Shown piece after piece: positions 15,817 through 22,626 of a stretch of DNA of 64,000 nucleotides (positions within the stretch are counted from its first letter, which is position 1; every line of letters starts with the position of its first letter). The stretch lies in the NCBI GenBank assembly GCA_001873995.1, contig MNVR01000011.1, positions 1-64,000 on the forward strand, read 5' to 3'. The notes beneath the pieces were generated by a model. The model ran no database searches. It was not told the origin of the DNA and saw only the letters and a list, made by a program, of their open reading frames with translations. The position numbers and the translations under genes are program-made. Source of the stretch: Candidatus Phelpsiimicrobium noxiivivens. GTDB lineage: Bacteria; Omnitrophota; Gorgyraeia; Velamenicoccales; Velamenicoccaceae.

Positions 15817-17289
15817 TTGCTGGGCAAGGTTTACAGCCTCATACCCCGCGGCCTAAAACCGCGCCTTTTAAGGCGCGGATGGTTGTGGCCGCTTGGGCAT
15901 TCCGCCCTAAAGGAATACCTGGCTTTAGCCTGGGTGGGCTCCATTCTTATAGTTTTTATCCTGGCTATCTCTGGCAGCGAAGTTTTGTTTGCCGAGCCAG
16001 CGACTCCTGATGTCCTAAAAATAGGAAGTATTTCCCAAGACGAAAAAAAACAGGCGGATTCATGGACTCATATTTTTGATTCAGTCCATGGATTCATAGA
16101 AGCTGTTTACGGCCCTAAATTCTCAGGAGATAAACTGACGCAAAAGAACGACTATAACCTCCTAGAACAACGCCTTCAGCTTAAAGTGGCCTATCGGCCG
16201 CAGAAACCCGCATGGCTTGCGTCGTGGAATCCAGAGTTTTTCTACAAAGGAGATCTCTTATCTGATAAATATAAGGAAACACTGCGGTATCAGATCCGCG
16301 AGGCAAATGGGCTTGTTAGCCCTCTCTCATGGATGGATGTTAAACTAGGGAGGCAGATCCTTACCTGGGGAACCGGAGACTATCTTTTTATCAATGACGT
16401 CTTCCCGAAGGATTATGAGTCATTTTTTATCGGCCGGGATGATGAATACCTCAAAGCACCGTCAGATGCGGGAAAGTTCTCAATCTATAACCATCTGGTT
16501 TCAATGGATGTAGTAGTTATCCCTTTCTTTACGTCTGATGTCTCAATTAATGGAGACCGTTTAAGCTTTTATGATAATTTTCTTGGCCGGATCGCGGGTA
16601 AAGAATCCAACCGGATATTTACAGAACCCGCGGTTCAGTTTGAGAATACAGAAATAGCTACTCGTCTATATCGTAATTTCGGAGAGTATGAAACGGCTAT
16701 TTACGCGTTCAAGGGATTTTTTAATCAGCCGGTGGGTATTAAGAATGAGAGCACAAAAGAAGTCTTTTATCCGAAGCTTGCAGTTTTCGGCGCTAGCATT
16801 CGTGGGCCTGCGCCGTCTGTTGGAGGGATCGTTTCCAGTGAAGTCGGTTATTCTGATTCTTTGCAAGATCGTAGCGGTAAAAATAGGCTCATTGAGAATT
16901 CAGCGATGAAATACCTTCTTGGCTATGAGCGGGATTTCCAAAAGGATTTGCGGGCAGGAATTCAGTATTTTTTGGAACAGATGCTAAATTTTGATGAATT
17001 CAAGGCAAATAGCCAGTCCGGGGATATCTCCAGGGACGAGTTTCGGCAACTTTTAACTTTCCGTATCACAAAGTCCTTCTGGCTTCAAACTTTAGAGGCG
17101 TCACTTTTTACTTTTTATAGCCCTACGGATAGTGACGCGTGCATACGGCCGCGTCTTGCGTGGCAGGCAAATGACCGCTGGAGATTTATAGTGGGGGCAA
17201 ATATTTTCTTTGGCAAACATGATTGGACCCAATTTGGCCAGTTGGAAGGTAATGATAACTTCTATATAAGGATTAGATATGGCTTCTAA
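15817..17289 (+). CDS. Outer-membrane beta-barrel protein, DUF1302-like
   Basis: About 490 residues. The start TTG at 15817 is preferred over the frame-opening ATG at 15730, which lies inside the previous gene; GGAG lies 6 nt before the TTG. A long basic n-region precedes a hydrophobic signal ([18 protein letters not shown]) and FA/EP cleavage. The body has alternating beta strands ([19 protein letters not shown]) and ends FYIRIRYGF, with the aromatic C terminus of barrels. The n-region is encoded by repeat copy 2 (15842-15943), so the leader is partly repeat-derived. It probably forms the outer-membrane end of the RND/LolA-like route. Confidence 0.78.
   Translation: MLGKVYSLIPRGLKPRLLRRGWLWPLGHSALKEYLALAWVGSILIVFILAISGSEVLFAEPATPDVLKIGSISQDEKKQADSWTHIFDSVHGFIEAVYGPKFSGDKLTQKNDYNLLEQRLQLKVAYRPQKPAWLASWNPEFFYKGDLLSDKYKETLRYQIREANGLVSPLSWMDVKLGRQILTWGTGDYLFINDVFPKDYESFFIGRDDEYLKAPSDAGKFSIYNHLVSMDVVVIPFFTSDVSINGDRLSFYDNFLGRIAGKESNRIFTEPAVQFENTEIATRLYRNFGEYETAIYAFKGFFNQPVGIKNESTKEVFYPKLAVFGASIRGPAPSVGGIVSSEVGYSDSLQDRSGKNRLIENSAMKYLLGYERDFQKDLRAGIQYFLEQMLNFDEFKANSQSGDISRDEFRQLLTFRITKSFWLQTLEASLFTFYSPTDSDACIRPRLAWQANDRWRFIVGANIFFGKHDWTQFGQLEGNDNFYIRIRYGF
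15842..15943 (+). repeat. Dispersed palindromic repeat, copy 2 (start of barrel gene)
   Basis: Same element as at 5251-5353, same orientation. It starts TACCCCGCGGCCTAAAACC and ends GGGTGGGCTCCAT. Stem segments vary with compensating changes (CCGCGCC/GGCGCGG here, CCGCACCC/GGGTGCGG in copy 1; CCAGGC/GCCTGG here, CCAGGGC/GCCCGG in copy 1). That suggests selection for structure. Here it encodes the n-region of the barrel signal peptide. Confidence 0.85.
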
Positions 17290-17488
17290 GGGAGGTGATA
17301 GAAATGACATTAGAGCGAGCCTGAGGGGTATTGCGCGTTTTTTCGTATTGGGTAGCCTTCTATTAGCTTATTTTGTAAGTCCAAAATGGCTATGGTTTAC
17401 TGGTTTTGTCGGCCTTAGTCTTTTTCAATCCGCATTCACAAATTGGTGCCCGATGATGTGGATACTGAGAAAGTTTGGAGTGGAATGA
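17279..17488 (+). CDS. DUF2892-like membrane protein, possibly frameshifted at its N terminus
   Basis: A 69-residue protein with two membrane segments and the DUF2892 pattern [33 protein letters not shown]. Two starts compete. ATG 17279 overlaps the barrel stop, has a modest AGGA site and gives an intact frame. ATG 17304 follows a strong GGGAGGTGAT and begins MTLERA, the N terminus I expect of this family, but hits TGA at 17322. One extra base there would restore [14 protein letters not shown]. So the gene is either read from 17279 or carries a 1-nt deletion. It probably sits in the inner membrane; function unknown. Confidence 0.7.
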   Translation: MASKGGDRNDIRASLRGIARFFVLGSLLLAYFVSPKWLWFTGFVGLSLFQSAFTNWCPMMWILRKFGVE

Positions 17489-18303
17489 ATAAGGGGAAAG
17501 ATAATTGTATGATACCAATACTTGCAAATAAATATTACCGGAAACCGTCAGTTTTTGACCCGGCAAATTTACTGAAGCAGGCTCGGCGTCAGAAGTCGCT
17601 GTCATCTGGCAGTGTGCCGGAGATATGTGTACTCGATCCTGATGGTGATCTATCTTCATATATTCGGGATTCCTCTGTGGGCAAGCGCAACCCTTACTGG
17701 GCTTGTTATCACACAGACCTTTACGATATAGGAATTGAAGGTTTATCTGTAGGTGTGATTGGACGCGCTGTAGGCGCTTCCTTTGCCGTACTCGTGGCAG
17801 AAGAATTATTCGCATCTGGGTGTCGCTTGCTAATTAGCATTACTTCGGCTGGGCAAATTAAGACTGTCCATAAGCCACCTTACTTCATTTTAATTGATCG
17901 TGCCTTAAGAGACGAAGGAACAAGTTATCACTATGTACAGAAATCGGCTTACGCTTTCATTCACCCAGGTATACTTGCTATGTTAAATGGGATTGTTAAA
18001 AAGAAGCCGCTAGTTATACAAGGCTCGGTCTGGACAACAGATGCGCCATTTAGAGAGACAGAAGAGGCTATCTCTTTTGCGCGCTCGGAAAATCTGCTTG
18101 CTGTTGAAATGGAAGCCGCGGCACTCTATGCTTTTGCGCAGGCGCGAAAAAAGAAAGTTGTATGCTTCGCTCATGTCACAAACCAAATGGGCATGATTGA
18201 TAAAGATTTTGAAAAGGGTAAAGATAATGGGAATGCTGTTTTATTTCAGCTTATTTCAAATATTATTCGCGAATGGAAAAGACCACTTAAGGTTTTTGTT
18301 TGA
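17485..18303 (+). CDS. Nucleoside phosphorylase family protein
   Basis: A 272-residue PNP/UDP-type protein. Start chosen at ATG 17485, which overlaps the upstream TGA and follows TTGGAG; the frame opens earlier at 17443. Motifs are [47 protein letters not shown] and [12 protein letters not shown], the last being the purine/ribose-binding signature. Such enzymes cleave nucleosides with phosphate. Substrate choice (uridine, purine or a methylthio-nucleoside) cannot be read here. Its presence with a SAM-dependent methyltransferase could mean it salvages SAM by-products, which is inference. Confidence 0.85.
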   Translation: MNKGKDNCMIPILANKYYRKPSVFDPANLLKQARRQKSLSSGSVPEICVLDPDGDLSSYIRDSSVGKRNPYWACYHTDLYDIGIEGLSVGVIGRAVGASFAVLVAEELFASGCRLLISITSAGQIKTVHKPPYFILIDRALRDEGTSYHYVQKSAYAFIHPGILAMLNGIVKKKPLVIQGSVWTTDAPFRETEEAISFARSENLLAVEMEAAALYAFAQARKKKVVCFAHVTNQMGMIDKDFEKGKDNGNAVLFQLISNIIREWKRPLKVFV

Positions 18304-18314
18304 GGAGTGTGAGT

Positions 18315-18893
18315 ATGAAAATCAGAGAAAGCGGAATGCCGGAACGGGATATGTGGGAGACGTTCTTTGATCCCGTTAATATTCTGGCCGCGCTTGGCAT
18401 AAACACCCAAACGGGTGACGTGGCTGAGTTCGGTTGCGGGTATGGCACATTTACGGTCCCTGCAGCCAAAATTATTAAGGGGAAAATTTATGCGCTTGAT
18501 CTTGAGCCCGATATGGTGCGATCTACTGATGAAGAAGCTAAAAAGAACGGATTGGCCAATGTGAAAACAGTCCTGCGTGATTTTATCGCAGAGGGTTCTG
18601 GTTTGCCGGGTAGCAGTATGGACTACGTAATGTTGTTTAATATCCTTCATCTTGAAAAACCGATGGTTCTTATTAACGAGGCAAAACGTATCTTGAGAGA
18701 AAGTGGAAAACTTGGGATCATTCATTGGAATTACGATCCGAAGACGCCGCGCGGGCCCTCTATGGGCATTCGCCCTAAGCCGGATGATTGTATCAAATGG
18801 GCACAGCAGGCTGGGTTCGTAGATCCAAAACGGTTTGATCTAAAGCCGTATCATTATGGGATCGTTTTGATCAAAAGGGAGGCCATAAAATGA
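18315..18893 (+). CDS. Class I SAM-dependent methyltransferase
   Basis: A 192-residue methyltransferase. The start at ATG 18315 follows GAGGAG at 18302-18307; the frame opens at TTG 18300. SAM-binding motif I is VAEFGCGYGTFTVPAA, motif II lies around ALDLEPDMV, and the FNILHLE region follows. The substrate is not identifiable. The C-terminal PHHYG-like KPYHYGIVLIKRE stretch is typical of its subfamily, which I recall beside RND/LolA-like genes. ATGA overlap with the DsrE gene below suggests shared expression. Confidence 0.85.
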   Translation: MKIRESGMPERDMWETFFDPVNILAALGINTQTGDVAEFGCGYGTFTVPAAKIIKGKIYALDLEPDMVRSTDEEAKKNGLANVKTVLRDFIAEGSGLPGSSMDYVMLFNILHLEKPMVLINEAKRILRESGKLGIIHWNYDPKTPRGPSMGIRPKPDDCIKWAQQAGFVDPKRFDLKPYHYGIVLIKREAIK

Positions 18894-19210
18894 AGATCGG
18901 AGTCATTATTTCAAGCAATGATGCGGAGACTTGCTGGAATGCTTTGCGTTACGCAAACTTTTGTATTGGGCAAAAGGATGAGGTTGAGGTGTTTTTGACC
19001 GGCAAAGGCGTTGAGTATCAAAAGATAAGCATTGATAAATTCAATACGATCGAGCAGGCTGAAAAATTTTTACAGGGTGGCGGCAGAATACTTGCCTGTG
19101 GGATATGTATTAAGTCCCGTGATCAAAAAGGCACCGTAATGTGTCCGATCAATACCATGAAAGATATGTATGAAATAGTCCGTGATAGTGATAGGGTTGT
19201 GACTTTCTGA
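18890..19210 (+). CDS. DsrE-family sulfur-relay-like protein
   Basis: A 106-residue DsrE-fold protein. It has an N-terminal beta strand MKIGVIISSNDAETCWNALR, the VEVFLTGKGVEYQ segment, and LACGICIKSRDQ, where Cys residues sit at the position that carries persulfide in DsrE/TusD proteins. It is last in the ArsR-headed operon and is followed by a strong terminator. Family members move sulfur or act as small redox switches. What it does with an exporter and methyltransferase is unknown. Confidence 0.8.
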   Translation: MKIGVIISSNDAETCWNALRYANFCIGQKDEVEVFLTGKGVEYQKISIDKFNTIEQAEKFLQGGGRILACGICIKSRDQKGTVMCPINTMKDMYEIVRDSDRVVTF

Positions 19211-19242
19211 AAGGAGTTAGTGACTGCGTAATATTTTGGTCA

Positions 19243-19276
19243 AACGGCCAGGCATTCTGCCTGGCCGTTGTCTTTT
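19243..19276 (+). terminator. Intrinsic terminator of the ArsR-RND module
   Basis: A perfect 11-bp stem, AACGGCCAGGC (19243-19253) and GCCTGGCCGTT (19259-19269), with a 5-nt loop, followed by GTCTTTTC. It marks the end of the operon that begins at 12184. Confidence 0.88.
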
Positions 19277-19279
19277 CAA

Positions 19280-19308
19280 TTGACAAACCAGTTGTTTGGC
19301 CTTAAGTT
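19280..19308 (+). promoter_or_regulatory. Promoter of the ZIP-CDF metal transport operon
   Basis: TTGACA (19280-19285), a 17-nt spacer and TAAGTT (19303-19308) form a promoter with a strong -35 and a weak -10. The predicted start near 19315 leaves a ~110-nt leader that begins just before the 14-bp inverted repeat described separately. Confidence 0.55.
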
Positions 19309-19321
19309 AATACCTATATGA

Positions 19322-19428
19322 ATCCCGTTAGGCCTTTCGACTGGCATTTTGGTGATATGATGATGTATATTAGCGTGAACGAAGCTTTTTTTGGTAGAGA
19401 TCCGAATAAGCGGGAGGCCTAACGGGAT
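19322..19428 (+). ncRNA. Structured leader of the ZIP transporter, candidate riboswitch
   Basis: ATCCCGTTAGGCCT (19322-19335) and its exact complement AGGCCTAACGGGAT (19415-19428) would form a 14-bp closing stem around 79 nt. The right arm covers the end of the Shine-Dalgarno (GGGAGG, 19412-19417) and the first two bases of the ATG at 19427. A long closing stem that hides the start, in a leader before metal transporters, is the layout of a translation-off riboswitch. I do not recognise a known class (no yybP-ykoY or NiCo consensus). The arms also resemble the CTAACGGGG repeat at 12148, so a dispersed repeat is the alternative. Confidence 0.5.
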
Positions 19429-20173
19429 GAAGATATGGCTTTATTCTATGGCAAGCGTGGTCATTGTCAGTCTCATCTCCTTGATAGGCATAATAACTAT
19501 TGCCATTGATGAAAGGCGCCTCAAGAAATTGCTTCTTTTCATGGTTAGTTTCGCTGTTGGCGGCCTTTTTGGTGATGTTTTTCTTCATATCTTTCCGGAT
19601 ATCTATAATGATCCTGGGTCAAACCTGTTTGTATCTAGCGGAGTGCTTGCCGGTATATTTCTATTTTTTGTTCTGGAGAAGTTTATTTACTGGAGGCATT
19701 GCCACGCGGGAGACTGTGATACGCATACTAAGCCTGTTGTCCTCTTGAATCTGATAGGCGATGGCCTTCATAATTTTTTAGACGGAGTGATGATCGGGGC
19801 AAGTTATCTTGTCAACATCCCTTTGGGTGTTACAACGACTTTGGCTGTAGTATTCCACGAGATCCCTCAGGAGATAGGTGATTTTGGGATCCTTGTTAAT
19901 GGAGGGCTCAGCAGATGGCAGGCGTTGTTGTTGAATTTTCTTTGCGCGTTGGTAGCTATCGTGGGCACGTTATTAGCGCTTTTTATAGGGCCTCAGATAA
20001 ATGGTTTTTCTTTGATAGCCCTGCCTTTGACAGCAGGCGGTTTTATCTATATAGCGGGTTCTGACCTTATCCCAGAGCTTCATAAGGAAGCTAAATTTTC
20101 ACGTTCTCTTTTGCAATTGTTATCAGTCGTTCTTGGCGTGGGTGTCATGGCGCTCTTACTTCTGTTGGAGTAA
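19427..20173 (+). CDS. ZIP-family metal transporter
   Basis: A 248-residue inner-membrane protein with about 7-8 helices. The start at ATG 19427 follows GGGAGG by 9 nt; the frame opens at 19391. Helix IV has GDGLHNFLDGVMIG and helix V has VVFHEIPQEIGDF. These carry the His, Asn and Glu that bind metal in ZIP proteins. A His/Cys-bearing loop, WRHCHAGDCDTH, lies between helices and could sense or bind metal. ZIP proteins bring Zn2+, Fe2+ or Mn2+ into the cytoplasm. It is followed after 2 bp by a CDF exporter, an uptake/efflux pairing that suggests fine metal control. Confidence 0.9.
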   Translation: MKIWLYSMASVVIVSLISLIGIITIAIDERRLKKLLLFMVSFAVGGLFGDVFLHIFPDIYNDPGSNLFVSSGVLAGIFLFFVLEKFIYWRHCHAGDCDTHTKPVVLLNLIGDGLHNFLDGVMIGASYLVNIPLGVTTTLAVVFHEIPQEIGDFGILVNGGLSRWQALLLNFLCALVAIVGTLLALFIGPQINGFSLIALPLTAGGFIYIAGSDLIPELHKEAKFSRSLLQLLSVVLGVGVMALLLLLE

Positions 20174-20175
20174 GT

Positions 20176-21072
20176 ATGATAAAAATGGATAACGTTGCCT
20201 ATGCTCAGGAGGTCAAAAAGACGCTTGTTGTTGTCCTTGTGTTAAACTGGTTAGTAGCGTTTGCCAAACTTATTGTAGGCTACGCGATCCACAGTATGAG
20301 TATGGTGGCTGACGGCTACCACTCCTTCGCGGACGGCGCTTCAAATATCGTAGGCCTCTTTGGTATGAGGATAGCGGCTCAGCCCAAAGACGCTGACCAT
20401 CCTTATGGGCACAAAAAATATGAGACTTTTACCTCAGTTCTAATAGCGCTTTTGTTGTTTATCCTTTGTTTCCATATTGTCCACGATAGTTTTGAGAAGT
20501 TCCGCACTAAAGAAGCTGCGCAGGTCAATACGTTTAGCTTTGTAGTCCTTTTTGTCACACTTATCGTGAATATAACAGTTATGCTTTATGAATCCCGTAA
20601 AGGAAAACGTATTGGTAGCGACGTCTTGGTTTCTGACGCTTACCATACGCGCGCTGATATATTTACTTCGTGTTCGGTTATTTTCGCTTTCATAGGCATA
20701 AAGCTCGGGTTCAATATTTTAGACTCTATCGCGGCGTTAGGGATCGTTTTCTTCATCGGCAAGGCCGCTGTGAATATTTTACGCGAGAGTTCAAGCACCC
20801 TCTGTGACAGCGCTGTCATTGACCCTCGTGAAATAGAAAAGGCAGTCTTAAGCGTGAATGGCGTATTAAAATGCCATAGGGTCAGGACAAGGGGCAGGAA
20901 AGACGATATCTATATAGATCTGCACGTTCTTATGGATGGCCAGACGCTTTTGGTCAATGCCCACGATGTCTCATCCAGGATTGAGGCAAAGATGAAAGAA
21001 AGCTTTGAAGGAGTTACCGACGTGGTCGTGCATATAGAGCCGTTGAGCAGTGAAGGAGACACGGATGACTGA
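20176..21072 (+). CDS. Cation diffusion facilitator (CDF) metal exporter
   Basis: A 298-residue CDF protein with six TM helices followed by a cytoplasmic C-terminal domain (about residues 205-295). Metal-site motifs are VADGYHSFADGASN (helix II, HxxxD) and VSDAYHTRADIF (helix V, HxxxD), the tetrahedral site for Zn2+/Fe2+/Mn2+ export by proton antiport. The segment QPKDADHPYGHKKYET is the family loop after helix II. A second ATG at 20185 is possible. Its stop overlaps the ATG of the receiver-like gene at 21065. Confidence 0.92.
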   Translation: MIKMDNVAYAQEVKKTLVVVLVLNWLVAFAKLIVGYAIHSMSMVADGYHSFADGASNIVGLFGMRIAAQPKDADHPYGHKKYETFTSVLIALLLFILCFHIVHDSFEKFRTKEAAQVNTFSFVVLFVTLIVNITVMLYESRKGKRIGSDVLVSDAYHTRADIFTSCSVIFAFIGIKLGFNILDSIAALGIVFFIGKAAVNILRESSSTLCDSAVIDPREIEKAVLSVNGVLKCHRVRTRGRKDDIYIDLHVLMDGQTLLVNAHDVSSRIEAKMKESFEGVTDVVVHIEPLSSEGDTDD

Positions 21073-21142
21073 TCAAGCCGCCAACGCGCCAAAATATAAA
21101 GTTTTTGTTTTTTCTGAAAATGAGGATATTAAGATCTTTTGA
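21065..21142 (+). other. N-terminal fragment of receiver-like protein (MTDQAANAPKYKVFVFSENE...)
   Basis: ATG 21065 has a strong AAGGAG site (7-nt spacing) and reads 25 residues that look like the beta1-alpha1 start of a receiver domain, KYKVFVFSENEDIKIF. It ends at a TGA at 21140-21142. Re-reading one base (TTT TTG AAA) joins it to the frame at 21139 and gives a natural LKKALVKRGYD continuation. This is either a real frameshift, a -1 slip, or a base missing from a T-run in the assembly. Confidence 0.65.
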
Positions 21143-21498
21143 AAAAAGCTTTAGTGAAGCGTGGTTATGATATTACTGTTTATGTTAAGCCTGAGCATTG
21201 CACCGTTTATGCCGCTCAAGAGTCTCGGCCCTGTTCGTCTTCTGCGCGTTGCGCTGATATTGTTATCATGGGGAGGCATATTGTTGAGATCAGGTCCCTT
21301 GATCTTATTGAAAGTCAGATGAAGGGTAAGTGCAAAATTCCGCTGGAAAATAAATTAGTCATTGCCAGCGCGTTTGATGAAATAGATGCCAAGAGGGCCA
21401 AGGCATTGGGAGTGAGCATTATGAACATGCCCTTTACGTTAGCGGAGCTGAATAAGTGGTTTGATGGATGCGAAGAACGCCTTGAAAAGATGAAGTGA
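21139..21498 (+). CDS. Receiver-like (pseudo-receiver) protein, main part after frameshift
   Basis: A 119-residue frame opened by TTG 21139, which overlaps the TGA of the upstream fragment (TTGA). Together the two parts make a ~145-residue receiver-fold protein: KKALVKRGYDITVYV, ADIVIMG (beta3), KLVIASAF (beta4 with Ser/Thr-like position) and ALGVSIMNMPFTLAELNKWF, where the usual Lys-Pro of beta5 is Met-Pro. The phospho-acceptor Asp at the end of beta3 is absent, so it is a pseudo-receiver. TTG could allow coupled restart, but the missing beta1 strand argues that the intact protein needs both parts. Confidence 0.65.
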   Translation: MKKALVKRGYDITVYVKPEHCTVYAAQESRPCSSSARCADIVIMGRHIVEIRSLDLIESQMKGKCKIPLENKLVIASAFDEIDAKRAKALGVSIMNMPFTLAELNKWFDGCEERLEKMK

Positions 21499-22613
21499 TG
21501 TCAAAGAACAGGTTTATTCTTTTTTTAGTCATTGCGTTAGTTATTGTTTCTATTTTTTATTTAGAAAAACGTAAAGGAGCAGGCTTGGCCTCGTCGCGAG
21601 ATAAGGCTGCGCCTGGGCTTTTGGCAGCAGCAAAAGAGGCAGTGTTACGGCGAGAACGGGCCGCTGAAAAATCAAATAAATATGAAATGGCTAAAGAATT
21701 GATAGCGCCTGACGGCTATATCAACAGTCAGCCGTTTAAGCTTTCAGATATTATTGGTAAAAAAGTCATTTTATTGGATTTTTGGACATATAGCCGTATT
21801 GATTGTCAGAGGACACTGCCTTATTTAGAAGCTTGGTATGAAAAATATAAGGCAGAAGGGTTTGTAATAGTAGGTGTGCACTCTCCGGAGTTTGAATTTG
21901 AGAAGCAATACGATAATGTCCTTGCGGCTGTCAAAAAATATGGCGTTGCATATCCTGTGGCGCTTGATAACGAGCATAGTAATCTAAAACTATACAATAC
22001 TATTTATTGGCCATCGGAGTTTTTGATAGATATTGATGGTTTTGTCGCCTATAAGAATATAGGCGAGGGCCATCATAAAGAGACGGAATTTAAGATCCAG
22101 GAGTTGTTGGATGAACGCAAGCGTGTTTTGGGTGAGGAGCAGTTTTTGCGCGATAGGATACCTGTCAGCCCGCAAGGGGCTGTGGCAGTTGATCTTCTTA
22201 AAATAGTCACGCCTGAGATATATCTGGGCAGCGTAAAAAATAGAGAGAATTTCGGTAACAAAGAGGCCTATGAGCGGGGTGCTACCGTTGATCATCGCCT
22301 GCCCAAAACTTACGCGCCTAATAAGGTATATTGTGAAGGCACATGGTATAACGGCGTTGACAGCCTTGGATTAATTTCAACCCGAGGCAAGATAGTATTG
22401 ATCTATACGGCCAAATCCGTTAATATCGTGGCAGGCGCTTTAAAAGATGGCGCGCAACTGAGAATAAAATTAGACGGTAAGCCTGTTGCCGGTGTCTTTG
22501 TCAGATCCTTTGATCTATATAATCTCGCCACCACTGATAAGTATGGACAACATCGGCTTGAGATAGATATTGAGGGTGAAGCCCTCGCGGTCTACGCGTT
22601 CACCTTTGGTTAA
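21495..22613 (+). CDS. Thioredoxin-fold (TlpA/DipZ-like) protein with degenerate CXXC
   Basis: A 372-residue envelope protein with an N-terminal membrane anchor (residues 6-22). A TlpA-like thioredoxin domain (about 65-200) contains LLDFWTYSRIDCQRTLPYL and VGVHSPEFEFEK. A beta-rich C-terminal domain (about 240-370) resembles the extra domain of DipZ/NHL-type thioredoxins. The family motif is TYSCINCQ; here the first Cys is Arg (SRIDC), so only one thiol remains and disulfide exchange by a CXXC pair is impossible. It may act as a monothiol or binding protein. ATGA overlap with the receiver-like gene. Confidence 0.8.
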   Translation: MMSKNRFILFLVIALVIVSIFYLEKRKGAGLASSRDKAAPGLLAAAKEAVLRRERAAEKSNKYEMAKELIAPDGYINSQPFKLSDIIGKKVILLDFWTYSRIDCQRTLPYLEAWYEKYKAEGFVIVGVHSPEFEFEKQYDNVLAAVKKYGVAYPVALDNEHSNLKLYNTIYWPSEFLIDIDGFVAYKNIGEGHHKETEFKIQELLDERKRVLGEEQFLRDRIPVSPQGAVAVDLLKIVTPEIYLGSVKNRENFGNKEAYERGATVDHRLPKTYAPNKVYCEGTWYNGVDSLGLISTRGKIVLIYTAKSVNIVAGALKDGAQLRIKLDGKPVAGVFVRSFDLYNLATTDKYGQHRLEIDIEGEALAVYAFTFG

Positions 22614-22626
22614 ATAGGGGCATCCT

